This document shows positions 52,571 to 60,720 of a DNA stretch of 64,000 nucleotides, piece by piece (position 1 is the first letter of the stretch; every line of letters begins with the position of its first letter). The notes under the pieces were generated by a model, which had not been told where the DNA came from, did not search any database, and was given only the letters and a program-made list of their open reading frames with translations. Position numbers and translations under genes: made by a program. The stretch lies in contig CAMAXE010000008.1 of the NCBI GenBank assembly GCA_945862145.1, positions 1 to 64,000 of the forward strand, read 5' to 3'. The DNA is from Klebsiella pneumoniae (lineage in GTDB: Bacteria > Pseudomonadota > Gammaproteobacteria > Pseudomonadales > UBA5518).

Positions 52571-52960
52571 GAGCGTCTCAGAGCCGCAGCAAAGCCAGGG
52601 TGGCTATGGACGGGTGCAACCTCGACGGCCACGGTTAACAGTCCGCGCCGTCCGAAGCTTGCCGAAGCTTGCCGAAGCTTGCCGAAGCTTACAACTGTCG
52701 AGCGCTCCGGTCCGGTCGCAAGGTTCGGCAAGCTTCGAGCTGACAAGTGTGGTCAAGTTGTTCAGAGATCCTGTCGAGGCAGAAACCTGGAAGCTCGCCG
52801 CGCCCCGGTTTCTTTATCTAGACCGGAACTGGCGGGGATTATGCGGGGAGCACGCCGGACCTGACTGAGACGCGGGCCCGAGGCCATGCGAGCGATCCCT
52901 GCGGAATCGATTCAGTGGAGCGGTGCGTTTTTTCGTACAGCGGACTCATAAGGGGGCGTG
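52571..52960. other. 390-bp intergenic stretch with tandem and inverted repeats
   Basis: Apart from the 10-bp tandem repeat at 52651-52690 and its inverted echo at 52723-52738, no gene is seen. The end of this stretch is the leader of the di-heme enzyme, whose ribosome site AAGGGGG is at about 52948-52954. Confidence 0.5.
52651..52690. repeat. Four tandem 10-bp units (GCCGAAGCTT)
   Basis: The units are TCCGAAGCTT followed by three GCCGAAGCTT in perfect phase. Each contains an AAGCTT palindrome. An inverted copy, TTCGGCAAGCTTCG, occurs about 35 bases downstream (near 52723-52738), so strands could fold into hairpins. The 10-bp period equals about one helical turn, which would line up four sites on one DNA face. 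Confidence 0.85.
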
Positions 52961-54226
52961 ATGAGAAAGTTATTGTTGCTCGCAGCAGGCGTCGGTATCG
53001 GCATGGTAATGGTCGCTCAGGGAGCCAGCGCCGGATCGGGTCAGCCCGCGCAGGGAGCTGGCGCTCCGCCCGGTCATGCGCTGCAGGGCGACCGCCTTTT
53101 CGACACGGAGACATTCGGCGGCAATGGACGAACCTGCAGCACCTGCCACAGCAAGGCCAGCGGCACGGTGTCTCCGGCTGATGCTCTGCAGCGGTTTCTG
53201 AACAACGAGGCAGACCCACTGTTTCTGCTTGACGGCAGTGATGACGGCCACGGTAACGGCGTCAGCAGGATGCTCCGTGACGCGACCATTCTCATGGAGA
53301 TCCCGCTGCCGCCGACTGTCTGGCTCTTGGACAGCACAGGAGGTATTTCGCAAGACGAAAGAGTCGTCGTTGTCCGACGGGGTATTCCGACCACGCTCAA
53401 CACGCCCGCACTCGACCCCGTGCTGATGTTGGACGGGCGGAACCCCACGCTGGAGTCGCAGGCCAGGGGCGCCATCCTCGATCACGCGCAAGGCAGGGAG
53501 CCCTTGCCTGAGGAACTCGCAGCCATTGTGGCGTACGAGAAGACCAATGCGTTCTTCAGCTCGCCGGTGCTCCGCCGCTTTGCCCTCCAGCGCGGCCCTG
53601 AGCCCGTCTTGCCTCAAGGCAGGACCGCGTCCGAGAAACGTGGACGGCGCTTCTTCGAGAGTGTTCCGCCCCCTGGCCCTGATAGCCAGAACCCCGCCGA
53701 GGACATCAAGCGTGGGCTCTGCGGGCACTGCCACAGTGGTCCGCTGCTCAATCAGACCAACGAGTTTGCGGAAGCGTTCACGGCACCGGCGGACAGGGTC
53801 ATTGCGGCGGGGGAACGCTTTTCAAACATCGGGGTCTCGGAGGCCAACGCGGGGCTGAACCCGGTCCAAAGCTTCATCGTCACGATCGATGGCAGATATC
53901 CGGACCACACGCCCGATGGAACGACAAAGACGATACGAGTAGACAGCCCGGACCTGGGCCGTGCGCTCATCTCCGGCAACTTCGATATCGACCACGACGG
54001 CGATATCGACAAACAGGACCTGCTGTTCGGGGAAATCGGCGCGTTCAAGATCTCTGCGCTGTGGGGTATCCGCAAGACGGCGCCGTACTTCCATGACAAC
54101 TCCGCGAAGACACTGGAGGACGTCGCTGCGCATTACATGGCGATGTTCCTGGAGCGCAGTGACGGGTTCATCGCGCTGACGCCCCGGGACGAGCAGGACA
54201 TGGTCGCCTACATGAAGTTGCTGTAA
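52961..54226 (+). CDS. Di-heme cytochrome c peroxidase-like (MauG/CcpA family) protein
   Basis: A 421-residue periplasmic protein with signal peptide (LLLLAAGVGIGMVMVAQGASA). The ATG at 52961 is preferred over the GTG one codon earlier for spacing to AAGGGGG. Two haem sites: NGRTCSTCHSKASG (about residue 51) and GLCGHCHSGPLLNQ (about 253). An Asp-rich DGDIDKQDLLFGEIGAFK segment and a C-terminal ALWGIRKTAPYFHDNSAKTLEDV follow, as in the CCP/MauG family. It may reduce peroxide or catalyse another di-haem redox reaction. Confidence 0.85.
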   Translation: MRKLLLLAAGVGIGMVMVAQGASAGSGQPAQGAGAPPGHALQGDRLFDTETFGGNGRTCSTCHSKASGTVSPADALQRFLNNEADPLFLLDGSDDGHGNGVSRMLRDATILMEIPLPPTVWLLDSTGGISQDERVVVVRRGIPTTLNTPALDPVLMLDGRNPTLESQARGAILDHAQGREPLPEELAAIVAYEKTNAFFSSPVLRRFALQRGPEPVLPQGRTASEKRGRRFFESVPPPGPDSQNPAEDIKRGLCGHCHSGPLLNQTNEFAEAFTAPADRVIAAGERFSNIGVSEANAGLNPVQSFIVTIDGRYPDHTPDGTTKTIRVDSPDLGRALISGNFDIDHDGDIDKQDLLFGEIGAFKISALWGIRKTAPYFHDNSAKTLEDVAAHYMAMFLERSDGFIALTPRDEQDMVAYMKLL

Positions 54227-54344
54227 GCGCCGGCTCCGTGGCGAGGCGAGTTTCTGGCTGCTTCGTGTCGCTGACGCACCACGGCAGGAAGTGCCGATCG
54301 CCTACCGGCTGCGCTCGCGCGCGATGAGCGTCTACCATTGCGCG

Positions 54345-56186
54345 ATGAGACTGTCCTTGCATGTCGTGTTGCTACTGAGCGGGATCCTGGGCCTTGCGTC
54401 GGGACCGGCGGCGGCCACAGATCTGGTTGTCGAGCGCGCGTATTTCGAGGATGCGAGCGGTCTCATGGGCTTCGAAGAGGTGCAGCGCATGCCCTTTACG
54501 CCCGCTAGCAAGGTCATCAGCCGTGGCTTCACCCGCTCTACGTTGTGGGTGCGGCTGACCGTCAACCAACCCGTGACAGACCTGCCGCTGATCCTGAGCG
54601 TGAAGCCTGCCACGCTGGCTGAGGTGATGCTTTTCTCCGCCAGCGCGGTGGGGGCCGCCTCCCTGCCCGGCATCGAACTGCACCCGCCGCGCCTGTGGCG
54701 GCACGAATGGGTGGACACGACACCCGGCGCGCAGGTTCGCTACCTGCGGATCCGCGCGATCGGCGCCATGATCGTCTTGGCGGAGGTCGCCACCGAGCCC
54801 GATGCTGCCAAGTCCGAGGCCGATCGCAGCGTATTCCTTGGTTTGGTGCTGGGCTGCACGCTGTCGATCATGTTGGTCGGGCTGATGGTGCTCGCGATCG
54901 GGCGTGAGCCCATGGTGCTGGCAGGGCTCGCCTCCCTGCTGGGCTCCATTCTCGTTTATGCGCAGATGTTCGGTCACTTGCACGATTTCGCGCCTGTCGA
55001 TGCGGTGCTGAACCGTGGAAGGGCCCTGTATCTGAGCTCGATGATGAACATGACGGGTGGCTACCTGATGATCTATTTCATCCTGGCCAAGAGTCATATG
55101 CCGCGCTGGGGGCGCTGCGTGACGACTGCGCTTGGCGCCGTGCTGCTGACGTTGATGATGGCCGCGTTCGTGGCCGATCTTCAGGCGATCCACCGGCTGG
55201 CTTTCATCTTGATGCTGGCCGGCTGGCTGTTGCACTGCCCGCTGTGCCTCTGGGCGCCGCGCGTGATCGGCCCACGGAACTGGTTCATCCGTACAGTAAC
55301 GTTTGTGATCAGCCTGGCCGCGCTGCGAGTCTGTCTGCAACAGCTCGGCTGGATGCAGCCCAATGACTGGGCGCTGGAGCTGTTTGCGTGGCGCACACTC
55401 GTGAGCCCCTTGGTCTTTTGCCTGATCATCGGGATGCTGGAGCTGGAGCGGCGCGAGCGGACAGGCCTCGCGGTGGCAGGGGAGAAATCAGCCCGTGAAG
55501 AGGCCGCGTTGGCCAGCGAGCGGCGCAGCCTGCAGGAACGGCTGGTCACCACGCTGATGCACGAGATCAAGACGCCGCTGTCGACTATCCAGTCAGCGGC
55601 GGCATCCTTGAATCGCGGAGCCAGCGACAACGAGGCGCACAGCAAGCGCATCCAGAGCATCCAGCATTCAGTCGATGACCTGAACGCGCTGGTGGAGCGC
55701 TATGTGCAGGTCGACCAGCTCGAGCAGGACGGCCTTCAGCTCCACACCCAATACTTCTCGCTCGCAGACCTGTTGGCAGACCTCAGGGAAAGCCTGGACG
55801 ACGACACCATTGTGGTCAGCGGCGACCCGAACCTGCTGGTCAAGATCGACTACCTCGGCGCGCGCGTGATCCTGCTGAACCTGCTGGGCAATGCGCGCAA
55901 GTATTCGCCGCCCGGTGGGGCAGTGCGCGTCGAGATCGAGCCCGCTGAGAGGCAAGGCTGCTCCGGGCTAAGGATCCGGGTGAGCAATGAGATCGGCGTG
56001 GCAGGGGTGCCCGATCCACTCAAGGTGTTTGCGCGATATTACCGCTCGGAGGGGGCGCGCCGGATATCGGGTGCCGGACTCGGACTGTGGCTGTCGCAGC
56101 AAACCGCAGGTGCCATGGGCACCGATATCCTCTGCAGCGCCGACGACGCCAGGGTGTGCTTTGACCTGTGGCTGGAGAGCGCATGA
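54345..56186 (+). CDS. Sensor histidine kinase with 7TMR-DISM sensor
   Basis: A 613-residue kinase. The start at 54345 opens a signal peptide (LHVVLLLSGILGLASGPAAA); ribosome sites are weak for all starts. A periplasmic 7TMR-DISMED2-type domain (about 20-165) is followed by seven helices (about 170-375), a short coiled linker, the H box in TTLMHEIKTPLSTIQSAAAS, and a HATPase domain with the N box LLNLLGNARKYSPPGG and GAGLGLWLSQQTAGAM. The usual DxGxGI box is replaced by SNEIGVAGVPDPLKVFARYY. The stop overlaps the start of the response regulator (ATGA), so the two form one operon. Confidence 0.88.
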   Translation: MRLSLHVVLLLSGILGLASGPAAATDLVVERAYFEDASGLMGFEEVQRMPFTPASKVISRGFTRSTLWVRLTVNQPVTDLPLILSVKPATLAEVMLFSASAVGAASLPGIELHPPRLWRHEWVDTTPGAQVRYLRIRAIGAMIVLAEVATEPDAAKSEADRSVFLGLVLGCTLSIMLVGLMVLAIGREPMVLAGLASLLGSILVYAQMFGHLHDFAPVDAVLNRGRALYLSSMMNMTGGYLMIYFILAKSHMPRWGRCVTTALGAVLLTLMMAAFVADLQAIHRLAFILMLAGWLLHCPLCLWAPRVIGPRNWFIRTVTFVISLAALRVCLQQLGWMQPNDWALELFAWRTLVSPLVFCLIIGMLELERRERTGLAVAGEKSAREEAALASERRSLQERLVTTLMHEIKTPLSTIQSAAASLNRGASDNEAHSKRIQSIQHSVDDLNALVERYVQVDQLEQDGLQLHTQYFSLADLLADLRESLDDDTIVVSGDPNLLVKIDYLGARVILLNLLGNARKYSPPGGAVRVEIEPAERQGCSGLRIRVSNEIGVAGVPDPLKVFARYYRSEGARRISGAGLGLWLSQQTAGAMGTDILCSADDARVCFDLWLESA

Positions 56187-56926
56187 ACACAGCAACGTCT
56201 GAAGTGCCCTCCGTTATCCTCGTGGAGGATAACGAGCGGCTGCGCGAGGAACTGGTGCATTACCTGAGCGAGGAGGGCTTCTCGGCCCGCGGCGTGGACA
56301 GCGGTGAGGACTTGAACCGCGCGCTCGAGCAGCAACTGGCCGACATCGTGGTGCTGGACCTGAACATGGCGCAGGAAGATGGCCTGAGCATCACCCGGCG
56401 CATCCGCCGCGCGCTGCCGGGCCTCGGTGTGATCATCCTCACCGGGCGGGTGCGCAGCAGGGAGCGGCTAGAGGGCTATCTGAGCGGCGCCGATGTGTAC
56501 CTGACCAAACCCACCCGCCCCGACGAGCTGTCGGCGGTGATCCGGAACCTGTTTGCACGCCTCGCGCCGCCGAAGTACGTGGAACAGTGGCAGCTCGACA
56601 TGGCGCTGATGGTTCTCATGACCCCGGCCGGTGGACAGATCGCGCTCACCGGCACCGAGGCGCGTCTGCTCAAGGTGCTGGCGCTGCACGGGCACTGCAT
56701 CGAGCACTCGGCATTGGTCTGGCAGGTGGGTGACCCCGAGCAGTCCGAGGCCGTGAACAAGGCGCGGATCGAGGTGGCGGTGAGCCGCCTGCGCCGCAAG
56801 CTGCGCCAGCATGCCGGCGCACGGGACTGCATCAAATGCCAGCGCCACGTGGGTTACCAGCTGGGTATTGCCGTGACGCTCGTGAATCTGGATGTCGGGC
56901 TGCCCAGCCGCGGGCCTGGGGATTGA
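56183..56926 (+). CDS. OmpR/PhoB-type response regulator
   Basis: A 247-residue regulator. ATG at 56183 overlaps the kinase stop by 4 bases and has GGAG upstream. The receiver has ILVEDNERLREELV, VVLDLNMAQEDGLS (phospho-acceptor Asp), IILTGRVRSRE (Thr) and VYLTKPTRPDEL (Lys). The C-terminal winged helix reads ALTGTEARLLKVLALHGH, then SRLRRKLRQHAGARDCIKCQ and RHVGYQLG. It is probably activated by the adjacent 7TM kinase; target genes are unknown. Confidence 0.92.
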   Translation: MNTATSEVPSVILVEDNERLREELVHYLSEEGFSARGVDSGEDLNRALEQQLADIVVLDLNMAQEDGLSITRRIRRALPGLGVIILTGRVRSRERLEGYLSGADVYLTKPTRPDELSAVIRNLFARLAPPKYVEQWQLDMALMVLMTPAGGQIALTGTEARLLKVLALHGHCIEHSALVWQVGDPEQSEAVNKARIEVAVSRLRRKLRQHAGARDCIKCQRHVGYQLGIAVTLVNLDVGLPSRGPGD

Positions 56927-57003
56927 TGGGCTCCTGCGGTGATGCGTATGAAAACCCCATGGTGGAGAGCCTCTTCTCGACGCTGGCGTGCGAGCCATTT
57001 GCG
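56926..57003 (+). mobile_element. IS3-family transposase scrap
   Basis: Starting at the last base of the regulator stop, 26 codons read MGSCGDAYENPMVESLFSTL then ACEPFA. GS-x-GD-x-YDNxxxESFFSTLKxE is the conserved last part of the IS3/IS2-type integrase core, including the catalytic Glu of the DDE triad. Nothing else of the element is visible, and the frame is lost in FRTERGDPV. It marks an old insertion or recombination point. Confidence 0.7.
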
Positions 57004-57028
57004 TTCCGCACCGAGCGCGGCGACCCGG

Positions 57029-58273
57029 TCACTGCAGTTTCTGTTCGAGCGGAAACTTGCTGAGAATCTCGTAACCGGTCTCGGTGATCAGCACCTGCTC
57101 CTCGAATTTGACGCCCTCCGATCCTCCGGGCTCGCCGATGTAGCTCTCGACGCAGATCGTCATCCCGGGCTCGAACACCCCGTCCATCAGGAATGGATCC
57201 GATAGATCGAGCCCGATCCCGGGCCACTCGTCGATCATGCCGACACCATGGGCTACACAGCCGTAGTTCAGCGTATCGAAGCGGGCCGGGATGGGCCACG
57301 CGGCCCGCGTGTAGTCCCGGAAAATGAGACCCGGACGCAGCAGGCTGCAGTTGTGTTGAACCTGCTCGACCGCCAGTGCATAGAGGCTTTTCTGCTGCCC
57401 GGTTGCGCGGCTCTCGCCGCAGAGAAATGTCCTGCTGACGTCGCTGCAGTAGCCGTAAGGCCCCACCAGGTCGGTGTCGAAGCTGACGAGGTCGCCCGCC
57501 TCGATCACCCGATCAGAGGCCTCCTGAAACCACGGGTTGGTGCGTGGACCCGAACTGAGCAAGCGCGTCTCGATCCACTCGCCTCCGTGGGTGATATTGG
57601 CGTGGTGCAACTCCGCCCACAGCGCCGTCTCGGTGATGCCGGGTCGCAGCGCATCGCGCATCCGCTGGATGCCGATGTCACAGACGGCCAGAGAATGGCG
57701 CATGCAGGCGATTTCCTCGGGGCTCTTCACCGAGCGCGCCAGTTCGAGCAGGCGCTGCCCCTCGACCAGAGTGAAACCCTGCGCGCGCAGCGCATCCACG
57801 CCTTCGTGATCGGCACGGTCTATCGCCAGTCGTTTTGCGCTCGAGCCCATGAGCGAACTCACCAGATCGCGGATCTCCCGGGCCCACTGGCGACACACGG
57901 GTTCTGCATGTTCAGCCACGAACTGGAAGCTGTAAGAGGTAGCCAAACGCACCTCGGATATCTCCGGAATCCGGGGCGGGATCGCGAGGCAGTTTCTGTT
58001 CGGATAGTCGAACAGGACGGCCGGACCTTCCGCAGGCACCAGGCAGTAGCGTCCGGGATTGTGCAAAAGCCAGACCGTCATGTTGCGCGTGTCGGTCGCA
58101 TAGCGGATGTTGACCGGATCATTCAGCAGCACCGCCGCACAGTCGCTCGCGCGCAGTTGTTCCTGGACGCGCCCGTAGCGGTAGGCTCGCAGTCGATCCA
58201 TGTCGACCTTCGCCGGGTTGAAGTTGCCCGCCGACTGGTGACTGACGCGCCGGGCAGTGATCGGACTGGACAT
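57029..58273 (-). CDS. M24-family metallohydrolase, DddP-like (possible DMSP lyase)
   Basis: A 414-residue pita-bread enzyme. The start at 58273 has AGGGAG 6 bases upstream. The metal ligands are seen in VSFDTDLVGPYG (two Asp), CSDVSRTF (Asp), AHGVGMIDEWP (His), CVESYIGEPGG (Glu) and KFEEQVLITETGY (Glu). Beyond the generic Xaa-Pro peptidase pattern, DPVNIRYATDTRNMTVW, GGEWIETRLLSSGPRTNPWF and YGCVAHGVGMIDEWP strongly resemble DddP, a DMSP lyase that evolved from this family; the Tyr, His and Asp that flank the DddP active site are all kept. Alternatively it is an uncharacterised aminopeptidase P relative. Confidence 0.85.
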   Translation of the reverse strand: MSSPITARRVSHQSAGNFNPAKVDMDRLRAYRYGRVQEQLRASDCAAVLLNDPVNIRYATDTRNMTVWLLHNPGRYCLVPAEGPAVLFDYPNRNCLAIPPRIPEISEVRLATSYSFQFVAEHAEPVCRQWAREIRDLVSSLMGSSAKRLAIDRADHEGVDALRAQGFTLVEGQRLLELARSVKSPEEIACMRHSLAVCDIGIQRMRDALRPGITETALWAELHHANITHGGEWIETRLLSSGPRTNPWFQEASDRVIEAGDLVSFDTDLVGPYGYCSDVSRTFLCGESRATGQQKSLYALAVEQVQHNCSLLRPGLIFRDYTRAAWPIPARFDTLNYGCVAHGVGMIDEWPGIGLDLSDPFLMDGVFEPGMTICVESYIGEPGGSEGVKFEEQVLITETGYEILSKFPLEQKLQ

Positions 58274-58519
58274 GCGGGGCTCCCTGATTTCGGATTGACT
58301 GACGTGCCGCGACCCGCTGGCGGCGCCCTCCGCGGGCTCGGTGCCTGACGGACGCGCCGCTCGGACTATAGCGGCAAGGAATTGGCCCGCGCCACAGAGC
58401 CGACCCGGCTGCAGGGCGTCAACCCTGAGTTGCATGCACAGATCAAGAGCGAAGTGCTGCGCGTGGCGTGGCACACGGACTGCGCAGGAAGCGGGGCGCC
58501 GGTATTCGAATGAGCACCC

Positions 58520-58665
58520 GCGTGGGTGGTGCGGCATACCCCTCGCGTAGATCAACTCGCCGTAGTCCCGATCGAATGTAATGATCCACCGCGTATCAGC
58601 AACCGTCTAATCGAGCACGGCGCCGTCCGACAAGCCCGGGTTCGACTCGGCGATGGCCAATTCAT
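58520..58665 (-). pseudogene. DUF433-DUF5615 toxin-antitoxin fusion remnant (copy A)
   Basis: From ATG 58665 the first three codons (MNW) equal the start of the DUF433 antitoxin gene at 60580. In the +1 frame the sequence jumps to a DUF5615 PIN-like toxin: LAIAESNPGLSDGAVLD, an in-frame TAG at 58609-58607, TVADTRWIITFDRDYGELIY, ARGMPHHP. RWIITFDRDYGELI is diagnostic for DUF5615. The join lies at TTGG, present at DUF433 codons 2-3 and expected in the toxin sequence, so a deletion at short homology removed most of the antitoxin and the 5' half of the toxin. Confidence 0.72.
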
Positions 58666-58793
58666 GGTGGCCTCCATTGGAATCTCAATCTTCCAAGTCC
58701 CGCGAAACCGGCTTCCGGCACAGAACGATCGCGACATGAGGTCCATCCTATATGAGAAGCCGCCCCTCGACACGCTCCGGCATCAACAGGTGC
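58666..58793. repeat. Toxin-antitoxin leader, copy A (homologous to 60581-60702)
   Basis: Read on the minus strand, this 128-bp leader shares GGAGCGTGTCGAG, TTCTC-x-TATA, GTTTCGC and a GGAGGCCA(C/T)C ribosome site before ATGAATTGG with the leader of the DUF433 gene at 60581-60702. It also separates the minus-strand toxin part from a plus-strand antidote gene, as in copy B. Confidence 0.65.
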
Positions 58794-58933
58794 GCGCCTG
58801 TAAGAGCCATTCTTTGCATGTATCCTGAGCGATACCGAGCCACCACGGTCACCGCGCCTACTGACCTGAGGCTTCACGCCGGGTGTGGCGCACTCGCTGT
58901 GGGCAGCCAAAAGCGCGCAAAAGAATGGGAGCA

Positions 58934-59188
58934 ATGAACGTGGCAAAAGCCAAACTGCGCAAATGGGACTCCGCTGAGCACCTGACGACCGAGGAAGATG
59001 TTGCTGCGCACTTCGATGCAGTACTTGAGGAGGCGGGTGACGATCCTGCCTTCATCGCGCATGCGCTCGGTGTCATAGCGCGGGCACAAGGAATGAGTCA
59101 GCTTGCCCGGGATACCGGCCTCGGTCGCGAAAGCCTGTACCCCAAATCACACGGAGACCATCTACGCGCTGCGTCTGACGGCAGCTGA
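58934..59188 (+). pseudogene. Addiction-module antidote protein (HigA/XRE-like), 3' end frameshifted
   Basis: Reads MNVAKAKLRKWDSAEHLTTE, then EDVAAHFDAVLEEAGDDPAF and IAHALGVIARAQGMSQLARD, TGLGRESLY. This is the well-known antidote family (probable addiction module antidote protein) with an HTH (MSQLARDTGLGRESLY). Family members continue KALSxxxxPxxxTxLKVxxALG; here the frame changes to PKSHGDHLRAASDGS. Another frame right after reads TETIYALRLTAAEPFAFNEV, of unknown origin. No RelE-type toxin partner is present upstream. It may still make a truncated HTH protein. Confidence 0.72.
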
Positions 59189-59323
59189 ACCCTTTGCCTT
59201 CAACGAAGTGTGCCTCGTGATCAGCGAGCGCGGGAAGTAGAGCGGCGCACCACGGCGCACCACGGCGCAAATACGAGCCGGTGTTGTCGGATGTAGGCCA
59301 GTAAAGACGGAACCACTCTCATC

Positions 59324-59782
59324 ATGCACAGCCAGTTCGAGTATCGCATCGCCGGCCCTGCCGACGTGGCGGAATGCATCGAAATCCGGGGCGTTACCCG
59401 GGAGAACGCGATCTCTGCAGAGCGCCTCGCATCAATGGGAATCACGGAAGCATCGTGGTCGGAATCGGTGCAAGACGGCTCATTGCCTGGCGTCGTATGC
59501 ATCTTTGAAGGACGCATCATCGGATACTGCTTCGGCGAGCGGCACACCGGAGAGATTGTGGTTCTTGCCCTGCTGCCGAAGCATGAAGACAAAGGCGTCG
59601 GGAGGACGCTGTTGAGCAAGGTATCCAGCTTTTTGTTCAGGCAAGGGCATCGCAGGCTGTTTCTCGGTTGCTCTGCAGATCCCGCGAGCCGGTCGTTTGG
59701 TTTTTATCGTCACCTCGGTTGGCGCTCAACCGGGGAGTTCGACGCCAACGGGGATGAAATCCTTGAATTCCTTCCGGCATAA
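59324..59782 (+). CDS. GNAT-family N-acetyltransferase
   Basis: A 152-residue protein. EYRIAGPADVAECIEIRGVT begins the fold; VCIFEGRIIGYCFGE and TGEIVVLALLPKHEDKGVGRTLLSKVS contain the acetyl-CoA loop (a Q/RxxGxG/A variant, KHEDKGVGRT). FLGCSADPASRSFGFYRHLGWRSTG is the conserved C-terminal strand. It acetylates an amine; substrate unknown. The gene lies between the two decayed toxin-antitoxin copies, a typical accessory spot. Confidence 0.88.
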   Translation: MHSQFEYRIAGPADVAECIEIRGVTRENAISAERLASMGITEASWSESVQDGSLPGVVCIFEGRIIGYCFGERHTGEIVVLALLPKHEDKGVGRTLLSKVSSFLFRQGHRRLFLGCSADPASRSFGFYRHLGWRSTGEFDANGDEILEFLPA

Positions 59783-59847
59783 CACTGCGGTAGCTGAGCA
59801 TTCTCCCAACCGGGCTCCCAAGGGCACGGTGCGGGGCGGGGAGTTAG

Positions 59848-60285
59848 ATGAGGCTCGACATCTCGACCCGCCTGCCTTGCACGTTGGATCAGGCGGTGTC
59901 GCAGGTCATGACCACGCGGTTACTGCAGTACGTGTCACATCCGCTGGTTTCCTTCACGTTTATTGATGCGCCTCAGTTCCCTCGCACCTGGACCGCTGGC
60001 ACTCATTGGGTGTCCCTCACTCTCTTCGGATTCCTGCCTTTCGGTCGACAGGCTATCGTTATTTCAATACCACCCGTCGAGACAGGTTTCGCGCTCCGGG
60101 ATGCAGGGCACAGCACGCGGATTCCCGTTTGGAATCACCTGATTCTGGGTTTCGTGCTGATCGTGCTTTCGGGGGTGGCGCTCTACGCCATCTACTACGT
60201 GATGCTTCGCCTCCTGCTCGTGCTCTGCGGGCTCGCGGCGGTGCTCGGGGCGGTGTGGTTCACGGGGCGCAAGGCGTGGTGTTGA
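59848..60285 (+). CDS. Small membrane protein with soluble N-terminal domain, family not recognised
   Basis: A 145-residue protein; GGGGAG 4 bases before ATG. The first 90 residues (LDISTRLPCTLDQAVSQVMT, FTFIDAPQFPRTWTAGTHWV) look like the start of an SRPBCC-type domain; the C-terminal part has one or two membrane helices (LGFVLIVLSGVALYAIYYVM, LLLVLCGLAAVLGAVWF). No function is known. Its end is 73 bp from the convergent DUF433 gene stop. Confidence 0.6.
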   Translation: MRLDISTRLPCTLDQAVSQVMTTRLLQYVSHPLVSFTFIDAPQFPRTWTAGTHWVSLTLFGFLPFGRQAIVISIPPVETGFALRDAGHSTRIPVWNHLILGFVLIVLSGVALYAIYYVMLRLLLVLCGLAAVLGAVWFTGRKAWC

Positions 60286-60358
60286 GGCTCGGGGGCACCG
60301 CGCGGTGCCGGTACATTTTCGTTGGCCAGAAGGCGGGGCTTCATGCCGCGGCCATGCC

Positions 60359-60580
60359 TCACGCCACGTAATCCTCATCCCGTAGCACGTCAGACGCGAA
60401 TGCAAACACTGCGTGCAGGGCCGCTGGCGACAAGTTTGGATAGGAGCGATAAAGGTCCTGTTCGGACCAGCCGTCGGCGAGTCGCTCCAGAACGAGTTGC
60501 ACCGATACGCGCGTGCCCTTGATCACCGGCTTGCCTGCCAGCACCTCGGGGTCAGAAACGATATGGTCTCGCCAATTCAT
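60359..60580 (-). CDS. DUF433 antitoxin, orphan (copy B)
   Basis: A 73-residue protein; GGAGG 6 bases before ATG 60580. HIVSDPEVLAGKPVIKGTRV then SVQLVLERLADGWSEQDLYR and SYPNLSPAALHAVFAFASDV is a complete DUF433 (VapB45-like, homeodomain-like) sequence. Such proteins normally overlap a DUF5615 PIN-like toxin gene downstream. Here the downstream minus strand is occupied by the end of the convergent membrane protein gene, and no toxin is seen, so the antitoxin is orphaned. Confidence 0.85.
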   Translation of the reverse strand: MNWRDHIVSDPEVLAGKPVIKGTRVSVQLVLERLADGWSEQDLYRSYPNLSPAALHAVFAFASDVLRDEDYVA

Positions 60581-60702
60581 GATGGCCTCCGTTCGAGTCC
60601 CGATTACTACGTGCTGCGAAACTGGCCTTTGCCAAAGACCATTGCTCGTCGCGTGCCATGCTATACGAGAAACTTTCCTCTCGACACGCTCCAACATCGG
60701 TT
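60581..60702. repeat. Toxin-antitoxin leader, copy B (homologous to 58666-58793)
   Basis: The 5' leader of the DUF433 gene. Similarity to copy A is spread over its whole length and includes TTTCTC-G-TATA, a possible -10 region, and the ribosome site with the first nine coding bases. Mismatches suggest an old duplication. Confidence 0.65.
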
Positions 60703-60720
60703 ACGTCCTCGTCGGCCCAA

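Noticed and set aside
52651-52690. Tandem 10-bp repeats considered as a CRISPR fragment
   Set aside because: Units are too short and have no spacers; no cas genes are near.
59244-59268. GCACCACGGC direct repeat (about two and a half units)
   Set aside because: Too short and low in complexity to support a function; probably slippage.
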